This document shows, piece by piece, positions 11,008 through 21,174 of a DNA stretch of 64,000 nt. The notes beneath the pieces are model-generated. The model did no database searches and was not told the DNA's origin. It saw only the letters and a list, made by a program, of their open reading frames with translations. The position numbers and the translations under genes were made by a program. This stretch comes from Hirsutella rhossiliensis (taxonomy: Eukaryota; Ascomycota; Sordariomycetes; Hypocreales; Ophiocordycipitaceae): positions 4,526,001 through 4,590,000 of the forward strand of contig NW_025408670.1 in NCBI RefSeq assembly GCF_020360975.1, in the 5' to 3' direction. How positions within the stretch are numbered: position 1 is the stretch's first letter; every line of letters starts with the position of its first letter.

Positions 11008-11965
11008 ATTACCTAAGCTTATTCTTTATTATTATTATTACCTTTATTATTATCTTTATTATTATTATTCTTATTAGCCTCCTCTTTCTTATTAGCGGCG
11101 GCGGCGGTCTCTAAGGCGCTAAGGCGGCTCTCTAAGCCTATAAGCTAGTTAGCGGCGGCGGCGGCTCTAAAGGTAGAGGGGCAGCGGCTAGCGGCTGCTA
11201 TAAGGGCAGCGGCGGTAACGGAAGCGGGCATAGCTAAGGGGACCGCTAATAGGGCGATAGAGGTAGTATCCTTAGCGCCGGGTACGTTAAAGGCAGAAGT
11301 AAGGGAGCGGAGGAGTAAGGACCTACTTAGGTATAAGGCCCTATCGCTTAAGGGCGCGGAGGTTATAGTAGGCGGCGGCGGCGGCGGTAAGGCGCTTCTT
11401 AGTAGCCCCCCGCGCCTACCTATATAAGCCGGCCTTCTAAGCTAACGGCGTAGCGAGTAGGACGGGAGGCGCCGCCTTATAAGCGCGGCCGGCGCGCGCG
11501 TATTAGTAGCAGCTACCGCCGCGGCGGCGCCCGGCCTAGTCGGAGTAGTCGAGCTCCTATAACGTATAATATATATAGGGGGCCGAGCGGGCGGCGCCGG
11601 CCTATACTTAGCGCTTATACTATAAGAGGTTAGCGGATAACGTCTATTACGCTTACCTAACTACGGACTTATAGGGGTAGCGGAGATAGAGGCGGGGGCC
11701 GAGGGGCTAGGTATTACGGGTAGCGGCAGGGACGGCGTCGTTACCCTAAGGGGCGACGTAAGGGCGAATAGCGTAGTAGAGGCGGCGGCGGCGGTAGTAG
11801 GAGCGGTGGTAGCGGCGCGGGTAAGAGCGGTAGCGGCGGAGTCGTCGTCGGCCGCGGCTAGCACGGCGTCGACGAACGACTCTATATACTCCGAGAAGGA
11901 GGAGGTAAGAGAAGGAGAGGTAGATATATCTATCGCGGAAGTTAGCTTAATAGAATACGGCCTCT
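11008..11965 (-). pseudogene. Antisense ORF of Gypsy-3A (function unknown)
   Basis: On the minus strand, opposite to pol, about 310 codons read through with only about three TAG stops. Landmarks are AIDISTSPSLTSSF, DAVLAAADDDS, an Ala/Pro/Thr-rich linker, ALIRRRLPSYSLRR, LLRSALPPPPPP, KDTTSIALLAVPLA and a C-terminal coiled-coil-like GLESRLSALETAAA with a K/E/N tail. Gypsy-3B encodes the same succession in the same frame. The opposite (sense) frame is also fairly open because of the GCN/NGC-rich composition but has about eight stops, so the antisense reading is preferred. It sits between the chromodomain and the polypurine tract. No known catalytic motif is recognised. Confidence 0.5.
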
Positions 11966-12136
11966 TACTTAATAGGGCATAGAACTTATTAGTTAGAGTT
12001 ATTATTATTATTAAGGCCGTTATTACTATTACTACTACTATTATAAGTATATATTAATAGAGCGGCCTATATAGCTAGGAATAGACTAACGCTTTAAGTA
12101 GAGCGGAACTTACCTATTAATACTATTACTATAGTT

Positions 12137-12175
12137 AAAGAAAGGAGAGAAGGAAAGGAAGGGGGAAGGGGGGGA
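12137..12175 (+). other. Polypurine tract of Gypsy-3A
   Basis: A 39-nt pure A/G run directly before the LTR start at 12176. This is the expected plus-strand priming site. The mirrored pyrimidine run is at 58273-58311 in Gypsy-3B. Confidence 0.75.
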
Positions 12176-12675
12176 TACCGCTTTATATACCCCTTAGTAG
12201 AGGATACTACCTAAGGTAGAGGGGATAGGTAACCTAAGGCTTACGTAGGTCTAGACCGGCCGCTAGCTACCTAGGGGCGTATATAATAGGTTACGCACTT
12301 ATTTAAACGGCTAGCTAGCTAATAAGTATAGAGCTAGGTTCTAGCTACTTAGGCTAATAGGCGCGGGGATAATAGGGCTAGTAGGGCCGGCTCGATTAAT
12401 AGGAAAGGGTAGGAAAGAGCTAGCGGTATAGGCTAAATTATATAGGAGCTATTAATAGGGCAGCCCTACGCCGCGCTTAAGGGAGGGCATTATATAAGAG
12501 TCTTTAACTATTATAGGTAATAGGCTTAGGCTACGGCCTAAGCTATATAGTTACGTATAGAGGGCCGGATCCTATATATATAAAGGTAGGCTAGCCGCGT
12601 ATAAAAGAGCTCTATATAGCTTATTAATATTATCCTATAAACGGCACCTATATATATACCTTTACTTACTCTATA
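12176..12675 (+). repeat. 3' LTR of Gypsy-3A (500 bp)
   Basis: Runs from TACCGC (probable RIP product of TGCCGC) after the polypurine tract to CTCTATA. The reverse-complement LTR of Gypsy-3B at 57773-58272 is also 500 bp, which fixes both edges. Confidence 0.75.
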
Positions 12676-13640
12676 ATACTAAGGTCCTTATAGCTGCCTT
12701 CTCGAGCCCTTTTATAAGGGTCTTATAGAAGGGTTCGATTTTTTAGGCTTCCTTAAGGGCTTAGAGGGCCTACTAAAGGAAGCCCTAGGCCTGGTCCCTA
12801 AGGAAGGGGTGCTAGGGCCGGGGCTAGGTCTATTACGAGCGTTAGAATATAGGTTAGATAGGCGTAGGGCTAATAAGGCTACTAAGTATAGCTCTCTTTT
12901 ACCCCTTTACTTACTTTAGGGGCTAGTTAGGCTAGAAGTAGCTAGCCTAAGGTAGGGCTAAGCTAGGCTTAAAGAAGCTAGTCTTTAGTATAGGCTAGGT
13001 ATTATCTTCTATCTTAATATCCTTTAGGTCTTAGTCTTAGGTCCTAGGCCTTTCTTCCGGGGTCCTTAGAAGGCGTTAGCTTTCTAGAGCTTCTTTTAAG
13101 TAGGCCCTAGCCTCTAGGGTACTTATTTCGACCCTTAAGTTAAGGGGGGGGGGGGTTAAAGTTAAGGGGGCCCTCCTTATATCTAGGCCGGGGTCCTAAG
13201 TTAGGTCCGGGCTTAGTCCCGTTAGCGGGGGGGGGCATATACCCTTAGTTAGCGAGGGCGGGGAAGAGTTTTCCACCCGTATAGGGGAGAACCTTGCCTA
13301 ATTCGCAATCTTTAGTAGTATATTACGCACCCGCTAGTAGCTGCACGAGGCTGCACTTAGGGGGGCGTAATACGCTATTCGTAACGGTTCTAGGCGTATG
13401 CTTTTTCCGTGTTTTAGGCTTGGTTTCGAAAAGTTAGCCGAGAAGACGTGATAATGTTTGCTTGCCGGAGTCCCTTATACTAGACGGAACTTTCTTTTTT
13501 TAACGAACCGAACTTTCCTCCCCGGCAAGCTCTATCTACGGCAGCTGCTTTAGTTGCAGACGGGGACGTCTAGTCTTTATTATAGAGGGAAGACACCTAC
13601 GCTAGCAGCAGCAGCGGACATTTTCTAGGTTTTCTTTCTC
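12676..13640. other. Non-coding stretch between Gypsy-3A and the minisatellite block
   Basis: No gene is supported here. CpA/TpG are scarce up to about 13260 and become normal afterwards. Features are G homopolymer runs near 13145 and 13225 and a short piece at 13553-13595 (CAGACGGGGACGTCT, then CTTTATTAT) that recurs with changes at 17007-17040. I cannot assign the stretch to an element. Confidence 0.5.
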
Positions 13641-13715
13641 TGCTAATACGACAACTTCTTTAGCAGCTTCCACGAGACCAATAGCTCTACGGGACTGGCA
13701 GTCTCTATAGTCCGA

Positions 13716-13899
13716 CAGCTTCCTTGGCTATAGTCTCGACAGCTCCTTCGGCCACAGCCCGACAGCTTCCTCGGCCACAGTCTCGACAGCTCCTTCGGCC
13801 ATAGCCCGACAGCTTCCTTGGCTATAGTCTCGACAGCTCCTTCGGCCATAGTCCGGCAGGTTCCTTAGCTACGGTCTCGACAGCCCCTCGGCTACGGTC
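13716..13899. repeat. Minisatellite of alternating 24- and 23-bp units
   Basis: Eight units beginning CAGCTTCC or CAGCTCC alternate in length 24, 23, 24, 23, 24, 23, 24, with a shorter last unit, so the higher-order period is 47 bp. Differences between units are mostly C/T and A/G transitions. The open minus-strand frame through it is a by-product of the repeats. Confidence 0.85.
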
Positions 13900-14111
13900 T
13901 TTTATAAGCTCTTTCTGCAGTAGTCTTCTTAGCAGTCTTCTTCTTAGTAGTCTCTTTCTTCGGCAATCTTCGATAATTTCCTCGGCAGCGCCTCTAGTAC
14001 GGCAGTCTTCGTCTAGCACGGTAGTCTTCTTCGCCTCTAGCACGGCAGACTTATTCGTCTAGCACGGTAGCTTCCTTTGATTTTATTCCTTCCCGCACGA
14101 TTAGATGGTCC

Positions 14112-14194
14112 TAACGGCTCCTTCGGCACTAATGGCCCGGACTAACGGCTCCCTTTAGCACTAACGGTCCGGACTAACGGCTCCCCTTGGCACC
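14112..14194. repeat. Tandem repeat, 31-32 bp period
   Basis: Three units start TAACGGCTCC and contain GCACTAA and a C/G-rich end; the third is partial. Confidence 0.75.
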
Positions 14195-14254
14195 TATTCT
14201 GACCATCCGATTACGCACCTAGAGACTGCAGGCACCTCTCTTTTGCCTTGTTTC

Positions 14255-14560
14255 CCCCCTTTTAGCAGATTTCCCGGCAGGCGATTTCCCCGGCAGACTT
14301 CCATTGCAATAGACGGGCCTTTTCCCGGCAGACGTCCCAGCAAGCGATTTCCTCTTTAGCAGACGTCCTAGCAGACAGTCTTTTCTCGGCAGACAAATTC
14401 CTTTGCAGCAGACGGACCTTTCCCTAATAGTAGATAGCTTCTTCGGTAGACGAATTCCTCTATGGCAGACGAATTCCTCTACGGTAGACAGCTTGTTCCT
14501 CGATAGACCTTTTTCCTTGGCAGACGACTTCCGTGATAGACGACCTTTCCGATAGCAATA
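14255..14560. repeat. Irregular GCAGAC-rich repeat tract
   Basis: Repeated words GGCAGAC or GCAGACG followed by TTCC recur every 15-35 bp without a fixed period. The minus-strand frame across it (14219-14641) encodes only low-complexity Lys/Gly/Ser text and is not taken as a gene. The 170 bp from 14641 to the pogo-2 end show nothing recognisable except an AT-rich near-palindrome near 14781-14801. Confidence 0.55.
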
Positions 14561-14810
14561 ATAGTATACGCAAGAGATCCTTCCTTCCGCCCTTTCCCGG
14601 CACGGTCCGTAGCAGCCGACGCGGCAGGCACCTTTAAGCAATCTTAACGAATAAGTACGAGAAGAGGCCCGTTTAAAATACCTAAAGTTAAGTATAAAGA
14701 GAAAGACCCGTTATCCTCCTAAATAAGTAGATTCCGGTAAAGCTAGGTATAAAATAGATACCTAGGGGAAAGGGTGCAAGATTTAATTTAAGATTAAATT
14801 TTTCTAGGTA

Positions 14811-14854
14811 AGTCCCTGCACATAGAAATGGGCACCCCCCTGTTTTGGGCACCC
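14811..14854 (+). repeat. Left terminal inverted repeat of pogo-2
   Basis: 44 bp beginning AGTCCCTGCACATAG and identical by eye to the reverse complement of 16611-16654. Its inner edge is also one arm of a 10-bp hairpin (14845-14854 with 14860-14869, 5-nt loop) that is not seen at the right end. Confidence 0.92.
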
Positions 14855-14964
14855 AAGATGGGTGCCCAACCTAAACGGCTGCGTCAACTTCAACAGCAAA
14901 TTTCACCGCGGAAACGCATCCAATCTGCTAAAAAATTGACGCATGTGTCTTCAAGCCACTACTG

Positions 14965-16565
14965 ATGAAATATACAGAGTCTGACATTCACAGCGCCCTT
15001 GAGGCAATCGCCAATGGCGGATCCGCCAAGAAGGCTGCTCGCGATTGGGGCGTCCCGAGGGCAACTCTTTACAATCGCATGCATGGTCACGAATGCAGAA
15101 AGGATGCATTTTCTGCTCTTCAGAGGCTTTCTCAGACACAGGAAAAGCAACTTACCGAATGGATTCTCATTCAGGACGCCTTGGGCCTTCCTCCCACTCA
15201 CTCGCAGATCAGGCAGTTCGCGCAGCGCATGCTCGCCGTCAAAGGAGACCACACCGCTCGGAAAACACTGGATGCAAGCATTTTTAAGACGAAATCCTGC
15301 AGTTCGGACCCAGAAGTGCCATCACAGAGACTCTGCGCGTGTCAACGGCGCTTCTACCGAGGTAATTCGGCCTTGGTTCAACAATTTCTTCCTTCCCGAG
15401 ATTCTGGCTATTAAGCCGGAGAACAGGTACAACATGGATGAAGCAGGCATCATGGAAGGACTTGGGGAGAATGGCCTGGTCGTTGGCAGTGCTGAAAAAC
15501 GATCTGTACAAAAGAAGACGCCTGGTTCTCGGGTCTGGACGTCGTTCATCGAGTGCGTGTCCGCTGCCGGCACCTTCCTCCCTCCACTCGTCATTTTCAA
15601 GGGCAAATCGGTCCAGCAACAGTGGTTCCCAGAAGATCTCAGTACTTTTAGTGACTGGCAATTCACTGCGACAAAGAACGGCTGGACTTCGGACCAAACT
15701 GCGGTGGAGTGGCTCGGAAAAGGGTTCATTTCAAAAAACCAGCCACCCGACCCCTCGGGGCGAAGACTGCTAGTATTTGACGGCCACGGAAGTCACGAGA
15801 CGGGTGACTTCATGTATCTATGCTACCAGCATCAGATTCACCTTCTTTCTTACCTCCCCATACCTCTCATGTGTTGCAACCGCTCGATTTGTCTGTCTTC
15901 TCCGCTCTTAAGCACTACTACCGCAAACAGGTCGGATTTCTCAGCCTCCTGACCGATTCAAGCCCAGTCGGCAAGCAAAACTTTCTTTCCTGCTACCAAA
16001 GCACGCGAGCAAGCGCTCACTGTGTCAAACATCAGGGTGGCTGGAAGCGACGGGTTTGTGGCCGGTGTCGATGGCGAAGCCACTTTGAGCCCTCTTCTGC
16101 TGGAGAACAGCAACAGACGCAAAAGAACGCGAAAAATGTGGCCAATGCATTCAATAGCCACTTACCCACCAGTGACTGGCAATCAGACACATCCCAGATT
16201 GCGTGGTCGACCCCGAGGCGCTCGCAAGATCTGAAGGTTCAGGTAGTTCAATTCAACCAGCTAGACGACGACGTGCCCACGAAGAGATTGCTGTTCAGGA
16301 AGATCACAAAGGGTTTGACGAGAAGGATGGCCTTTTAGCAAAGCTCAATTGCAGATTCAGGCACTGGAAACACAATTGGCGGCCGTCAAGCCGAAAAAAG
16401 GAAGAGGTGGTCACGAGCCCGAATTCGAGGTTCGCCAATATTGAGGCAATACGACGGGCGCAGGAGGAGGTGAACGCAGCTGAGAATGAAGAATCTGATG
16501 AAACCGAAGCTGAGGTTTCAGAAATAGGTGACGATTGTATCGTAGTGCACGGTGGTGGGCAGTGA
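14965..16565 (+). pseudogene. pogo-2 transposase, HTH plus DDD core, frameshifted
   Basis: The start is ATG at 14965 (MKYTESDIHSALEAI). The N-terminus is a psq-type helix-turn-helix (SAKKAARDWGVPRATLYNR), then a CENP-B/Tc5-type DNA-binding domain (QEKQLTEWILIQDALGLPP). After a shift near 15265-15290 the core continues in another frame: first Asp in NMDEAGIMEG (about 15432-15461), second in LLVFDGHGSH (about 15769-15798), third in LQPLDLSVF after another shift near 15850 (about 15877-15903). A third shift lies near 16015. The C-terminal tail, through KITKGFDEKD and ANIEAIRRAQEEV, ends at TGA 16563-16565 with an acidic region. An active enzyme would cut and paste the element at TA. Confidence 0.88.
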
Positions 16566-16610
16566 GAAGGGATTGAATTAATGGTGTTGAAAATGGTCGT
16601 GATTTTTTTG

Positions 16611-16654
16611 GGGTGCCCAAAACAGGGGGGTGCCCATTTCTATGTGCAGGGACT
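16611..16654 (-). repeat. Right terminal inverted repeat of pogo-2
   Basis: 44 bp ending CTATGTGCAGGGACT followed by TA. Mirror of 14811-14854. Confidence 0.92.
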
Positions 16655-16784
16655 TATTTCTCTAAGGACTTTCCCCCCCTTCTTCCTTTAAGATTTCTTT
16701 CCTCTACCTTCCTCGTTAGCTTCTTCTTTCCTTTACCTATAAGGATCTCTTTTTCTTCTTCTATTGCTATTTCTCACCGTTGGT

Positions 16785-16960
16785 CTCTAGTTAGCCTATT
16801 AGCCCGTTGCTTGGTCTATCCCTTGGTCTCTCGTTAGCCTATTCCTTGGCCCGCTGCTTGGTCTATTCCTTGGTCTCCCGTTGGGCTGTTTCTTGGCTGC
16901 TTGGCTGCTTGGCTGCTTAGCTGCTTGGCTGCTTAGCTGCTTGCCTGCTTGCCTGCTTGT
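16785..16960. repeat. Short tandem repeats, including eight 8-bp units
   Basis: From 16893 to 16956 there are eight 8-bp units of the form TTGGCTGC, TTAGCTGC or TTGCCTGC. Just before them (about 16785-16885) a looser repeat of the words GTTAGCCTATT, GCTTGGTCTAT and CCTTGGTCTC occurs with a period near 46 bp. Confidence 0.8.
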
Positions 16961-17739
16961 CTATTTCTTTATTCCTTGGCTGTTGCCTGCCTGCTTGCTT
17001 ACCTAGCAGACGAGGGCGTCTGTTCTTTATTATGGAGGAGTTTGACGGGGGCATCTATACCCCAAGGAACACACATAGCCCGCGCAGCAGAGTCTTTGGC
17101 AGGGTCCTTAGCAGGATCCTTGGCAGAGTCTCTGGCTAGCCCTCTTCTTAATTAGATGATCCCTTGGCCCCTATTCGTCTAGGGAAGAAGGAGGGAAAAT
17201 TCGGTCTATAAAAGAGGTCTCTTTTCCTCCTTAGCTAGCAGATAGTATTAGCATCGATATCTTCTTCTATATCCTCTTTTGCTAATATACCTTTTTAGCC
17301 CTCTTTGCCTTTGCCTTGCCCTACCTAGTGCTTTCTCTTTTCCTTCGTTCCCTTTAGACTCCCTCGTCCTTCGGTATCTAGCTACTGCTGTTGCCGTTAG
17401 CGTGGGTATATCTTTAGGTGTGTGCTATAGTCACTGTTAAAATAAGAGGAATTAAACTAACCTTTCCTTTATCTTAACCTTTATAGCTACCCTTTCCTTA
17501 ATTAGTTATAAGCCCTTAGGCTTTATAGCTAGCTAGGACTATTAATAAGAGCCTAGGCCCTTATTAGCTTCGCTATAGCCTTAAAGGCTATATATAAGTA
17601 ATAATATAAAAATAAAAATAAAAGACTTTTATTATAGCTTTATTTACTAATAAAAATATATACCCTTTATAGTAGGCTGTTTTAACTAGCTAGTATTCTT
17701 ACTTATAACCTTAGTATAGTCTTTACTTAGCTAAAGGGG
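16961..17739. other. Non-coding stretch with fragmentary repeats
   Basis: No gene is supported. At 17007-17040 a segment resembles 13553-13595. At about 17085-17140 a 15-bp period is visible (GGCAGGGTCCTTAGC and relatives). From about 17430 on the DNA is RIP-like (CpA/TpG poor) but was not assigned to a family. Confidence 0.45.
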
Positions 17740-17853
17740 TACCTCTTTTTAGCTCCTTCTTTCTTTTTCTATTACTAGTATTTTTAGCTCCCTAAATCCC
17801 TCTTACTTAAGGATATCTCTAAGAACTATAAAATTAAGCTATACTTTATAATA
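17740..17853 (-). repeat. Copia-1 LTR fragment (minus orientation)
   Basis: Matches the reverse complement of the outer 110 bp or so of the Copia-1 LTR, including GATATCTCTAAGAACTATAA and the terminal CTTTATAATA that corresponds to CTTCGCGACA in unmutated form. It is RIP-saturated. Confidence 0.7.
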
Positions 17854-18086
17854 GTTATATATAAAGGAGCTTACTTAAATAATATAACTCCCTTAGCTTA
17901 AGGATATAATATAAGCCTAACTTAAGTATAGGAATATCTTAATACCTTCTTTTAGCTAGCTATATATAGTTACTATACTTATATAAGCCCCTCTCTTATC
18001 TTAATATATAGACTAAGATATAAATTACTAAATTTACCTTTCTATTCCCTTATTTCTTTTACTATACTCTTAAGTATCTACTTAAG
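17854..18086 (+). repeat. Copia-2 LTR fragment (plus orientation)
   Basis: Aligns with the last 230 bp or so of the Copia-2 LTR (46842-47074), ending CTACTTAAGA as that LTR does. The first 50 bp are missing. It is followed by a 24-bp word that recurs at 18850. Confidence 0.75.
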
Positions 18087-18184
18087 AATTACCTTATCCC
18101 TCTTTTATTTATAGTAAGTAGTAGCAATTCCTAGCTCTCTTATATAAGAGTAAAGATTAAGCTATATAAGCTTAAAGAGGCTTT

Positions 18185-18720
18185 TCCTACCGCCGCCTTA
18201 TGCCGCCGTAGTCGACTTTGCCCGCCGCCGCTCTTACCGCCGCGGATGACTTCTGCCTTTGCAGACGGGAAGTTATTCTCTTATCTTCCCACCAGCAGCG
18301 CCCGACTCTCCCGTCGACCGCACGCCGCACCAGCAGCAGTCAATTGACTGCCGCACCAGCAGCGACTGACTCGTCGGCCGCACGCACTAGCAAGCGCCCG
18401 ACTCTCTCGTCGGCCGTAAGCATCAACTATGGCCACGTCTGATTATTCCGCCCGTACCCACGGCCCCGGGACCTAATTGGAACCTTCGTGCCGGCGGCGG
18501 CCGCGATCCTCGCCGCCCGGCCCGATGACCTGTGCCGCCTACGGCCGGTCTCACACAACGACCTCTGCTGCCCACGGCGGCCGCGTTCCTCGCCGCCCGA
18601 CCAAGCAGTCCAACGACCTCCGCTGCCCACACACACAGCCCTGCCATACGCACGGCCCACTAGATAAGACTATAGGCAGTCTTTCTTTTCTTTGTGAGGG
18701 GGCAATTTAATGCAAAAAGG
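18185..18720. repeat. GC-rich block with imperfect internal repeats
   Basis: This block is clearly not RIP-mutated: CAG, CCAG and TG words are frequent. Repeated words include CGCCCGACTCTC (about 18299 and 18398), GCCGCACCAGCAGC (about 18327 and 18351), GGCGGCCGCG followed by TCCTCGCCGCCCG (about 18487 and 18577) and CAACGACCTC followed by GCTGCCCAC (about 18556 and 18611). The short frames across it are low complexity on both strands, so no gene is called. Confidence 0.6.
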
Positions 18721-20640
18721 AAGGATGTCGCCGTGGTTAGCTAGTCACGTGCCCAGCCGTACGACGTCCGGCTTACGCGTCCCCTTTCTCCATTTTTACT
18801 AGTTTTATATAGGGCATTCCCCCCCCCTTTCCTTTAGCTAGCATTAATTAATTACCTTATCCCTCTTTTATTTCCCCTATAGTATAGTAGTTATATACCT
18901 AGGAGGACTAGTAGCTATAATGCTAGAGTTAGTTTAAATCCGGCTAAGGGTATAATTAATTTTAAGTTAGACTAGTAGACTATACTAACCTACTTATTAA
19001 TTAGCTAATTAGCGCTTCTAAAAGTGCTTATAAATATACTAGTAGTCTAGCCCCGCTATAAGTAAGCCGGCCTAGACCTCGCCTACCTAGACCTAGCGAC
19101 GAATTTATTAGGGCCTTTACTTAACCTTAGTCTAGGCCCCTTAACCGGGAAAAATAAAAACCTAGGGCCGATACTAATAACTCTATAAGTACGGCGCGAA
19201 CCTAGTACGATAACCCGACTACCGGCCTAGCTAAAGGCTAGTATAAGTAAAATAGCCCGCTAAGCCTTATAGTAAAAAAAATAAGGTAGAGCTTAGGAAG
19301 ATATTATTTTAAGATAAGGTTTAGGATAATTATATAATTAACTATTAACTAAAAACGCTTATACTACTAATTAATACTATATACCCTATATATATAAAGG
19401 AGTTACTTTCTAAGGTTACTTTATAGTAGGGCTAATATAATTCCGACTAATTAAATAAGACTAAAGATAGCTAGTATAAGTTTTTTATATATTATAACCG
19501 CGACCTTATATAAAGGCAGACTAGCTATAAAAGAAGGGAGGGTTTTCCTTTAAGTACTTTAGTTTTTCCCTCTTATTTTTAACGCTAAAGTTCTAGATAC
19601 CTTTAAATAAGTTACTAGTATAATCTTAATATCCCTTTTTTATTTATAGTAAAACTTTAGCTAGATTTTTTAAAGAGGAATTTTAAAGGTTTCTATATAT
19701 AGTTAATTTCCTAACTTAAAAGGAGTAAGCTAAGCTTATAACCTCTTAAGGTATATAAGTAATAATAGAATTTTAAGAAACTAAGGAATTATATAATACT
19801 ATATAATAAAAGGAAAGAAGGAATATAAGGTAGAGTTTTTAACGGAATTTATTAATAGTATATTAGTATATAAAAGAGGTTTTAAGGTAATAATCCTTCT
19901 CGCTATTTATTAGTAAATACATAGTCTTTTATAGAAAGTTATAGCTAAACCGGAGTATATTTTTAGACCGGCTTTAAGCTTCTATAAGCCTAAGATCTAA
20001 TAGACTTAGTAATAGTCTTTATATAACTATAAGTATCTTAGTTCTAGCATTATTTATATTTAAAGGAGGCTTATTATATTAAAGATCTTAGTATATTTTA
20101 AGCTTATTATAAGCTAGGCGCTATTTCTTTAATTATTAAATAAACAATAACTAGTAATCCTTTTAATATATAATAGTATAAAAATTAAGAAGCGTTTCTA
20201 AATTTATAAGATAGGAATTCTTTCTATAATTAATATACTACTATTAGCTTATATAGTAAGGAATATATATTATAGCTACTTTATTTTTAGTAGGAAGATA
20301 CCTTTCCTTATAATTATTAAGGCTAAGAACGTTAAGGAAGCGTTTTTATATTTAGTAATACTATTAATAGCTCTAGAATATATCTTAAATCTTATTTTTA
20401 TTATATAAGTTATATTTAATATAATAAGAAAGATTAATTATATAAAGATACCTTAAAAAAACTTATATTACTATCTTACCTTTAAGAGCTTTAAAATAAA
20501 GCTTTTAGCGGTTATTATAGATATCTTTTAGATAGTAGAAAGCTAAAGAAGGTTTAGCTTTATATTTAGCTTACTCTATAGTACTATAAAGAATTTACTA
20601 CTATTATTATTAGCAGAGATATCTATAAATTTAATAGGCT
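18721..20640. other. RIP-degraded DNA, unclassified
   Basis: CpA/TpG-poor and TpA-rich from about 18850 on, so almost certainly derived from repeated DNA. No LTR pair, inverted repeat or polymerase/transposase motif could be recognised. A homopolymer of C (about 18828-18836) lies at the left edge. Confidence 0.5.
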
Positions 20641-21020
20641 AGAGCTTATTTAGAATAACTCTATGCACTGGAATTTATAGTTTTAATTAATCATACGAGC
20701 ATTAAACGTTTAAGAGCGTTTAGAGATCTACTTAGCTCGCTATACTCCTACCCCTAAGCCCCTAAGCTTACTAGCATATTATAAAAGGGGATCTAGATAG
20801 CTATGCAGTTAAGCTGTTTCTTACTAAAGTGCGCATTCCTATGCTTAGGCATCTAAGTGTTTAGTATATATTAGATTAGCGGTAATTAAGCCTAACTATA
20901 TTCGTAGCTCTATTCTCCTTAGGGTATAGATTTCGCAGCTAGTTCCCATTCCTAGGCTATTAGAATCTTAATACTTTGCCTCTCCTTAGCTTAAGAAATT
21001 GTTCTCCTATAATTTATATA

Positions 21021-21140
21021 AAAAGCTTAACTGCTCCTTAAGTAATACCAACCCCTAACCTTAGTATCTCGTCTTTTATTAAAAGCTTAACTGATCCTTA
21101 AGCGATACTAGCCCCTAACCTAAGTATCTCATCTTCGGTA
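21021..21140. repeat. 60-bp tandem duplication upstream of the terpene synthase gene
   Basis: Units 21021-21080 and 21081-21140 both begin AAAAGCTTAACTG and share TCCTTAAG, CCCCTAACC and AGTATCTC with a few mostly transition differences. The second unit ends about 35 bp before the proposed ATG at 21175, so the duplication is in the likely promoter or 5' leader. Confidence 0.8.
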
Positions 21141-21174
21141 GAATTCCCTTCACCTGCATGCTCATATTAATATA

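Larger units (their letters stand above)
9860..12675 (+). mobile_element. Gypsy-3A: 3' half of a chromodomain LTR retrotransposon
   Basis: Plus-strand remnant beginning inside integrase near 9860 and continuing through chromodomain, an antisense ORF region, a polypurine tract and one LTR. It aligns in reverse complement with Gypsy-3B (57773-61150). The 5' part (gag, RT, 5' LTR) is missing; homology stops abruptly close to the gag start of Gypsy-2, so Gypsy-3A was truncated or rearranged there. RIP is strong but CpG-rich tracts remain. Confidence 0.8.
14811..16654 (+). mobile_element. pogo-2: pogo/Fot1-type DNA transposon, 1844 bp
   Basis: Bounded by 44-bp inverted repeats (14811-14854 and 16611-16654) and flanked by TA (14809-14810 and 16655-16656). 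The size, TA duplication and encoded helix-turn-helix plus DDD core place it in the pogo/Fot1 group of the Tc1/mariner superfamily. It differs from pogo-1 in end sequence and in protein. The interior is not RIP-mutated; the transposase is broken by at least three frameshifts. Confidence 0.93.

Noticed and set aside
11661..11864. Minus-strand 67-residue frame as an independent small gene
   Set aside because: It is an internal piece of the longer Gypsy-3A antisense frame.
13716..13899. Possible CRISPR-like array
   Set aside because: Units are contiguous and alternate in length, with no unique spacers. The window is eukaryotic.
13643..14641. Three minus-strand frames (13643-13849, 13822-14043, 14219-14641)
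   Set aside because: They are translations of tandem DNA repeats with low-complexity Arg/Lys/Leu/Ser text. Period 47 is not a multiple of 3 and the frames slip between units.
16613..17155. Plus-strand frames over 16613-16837 and 16949-17155
   Set aside because: They start in the pogo-2 end or in 8-bp tandem repeats and encode hydrophobic low-complexity text only.
18218..18710. Frames in the GC-rich block on both strands
   Set aside because: Overlapping open frames on both strands reflect GC content and internal repeats, with no recognisable domain.
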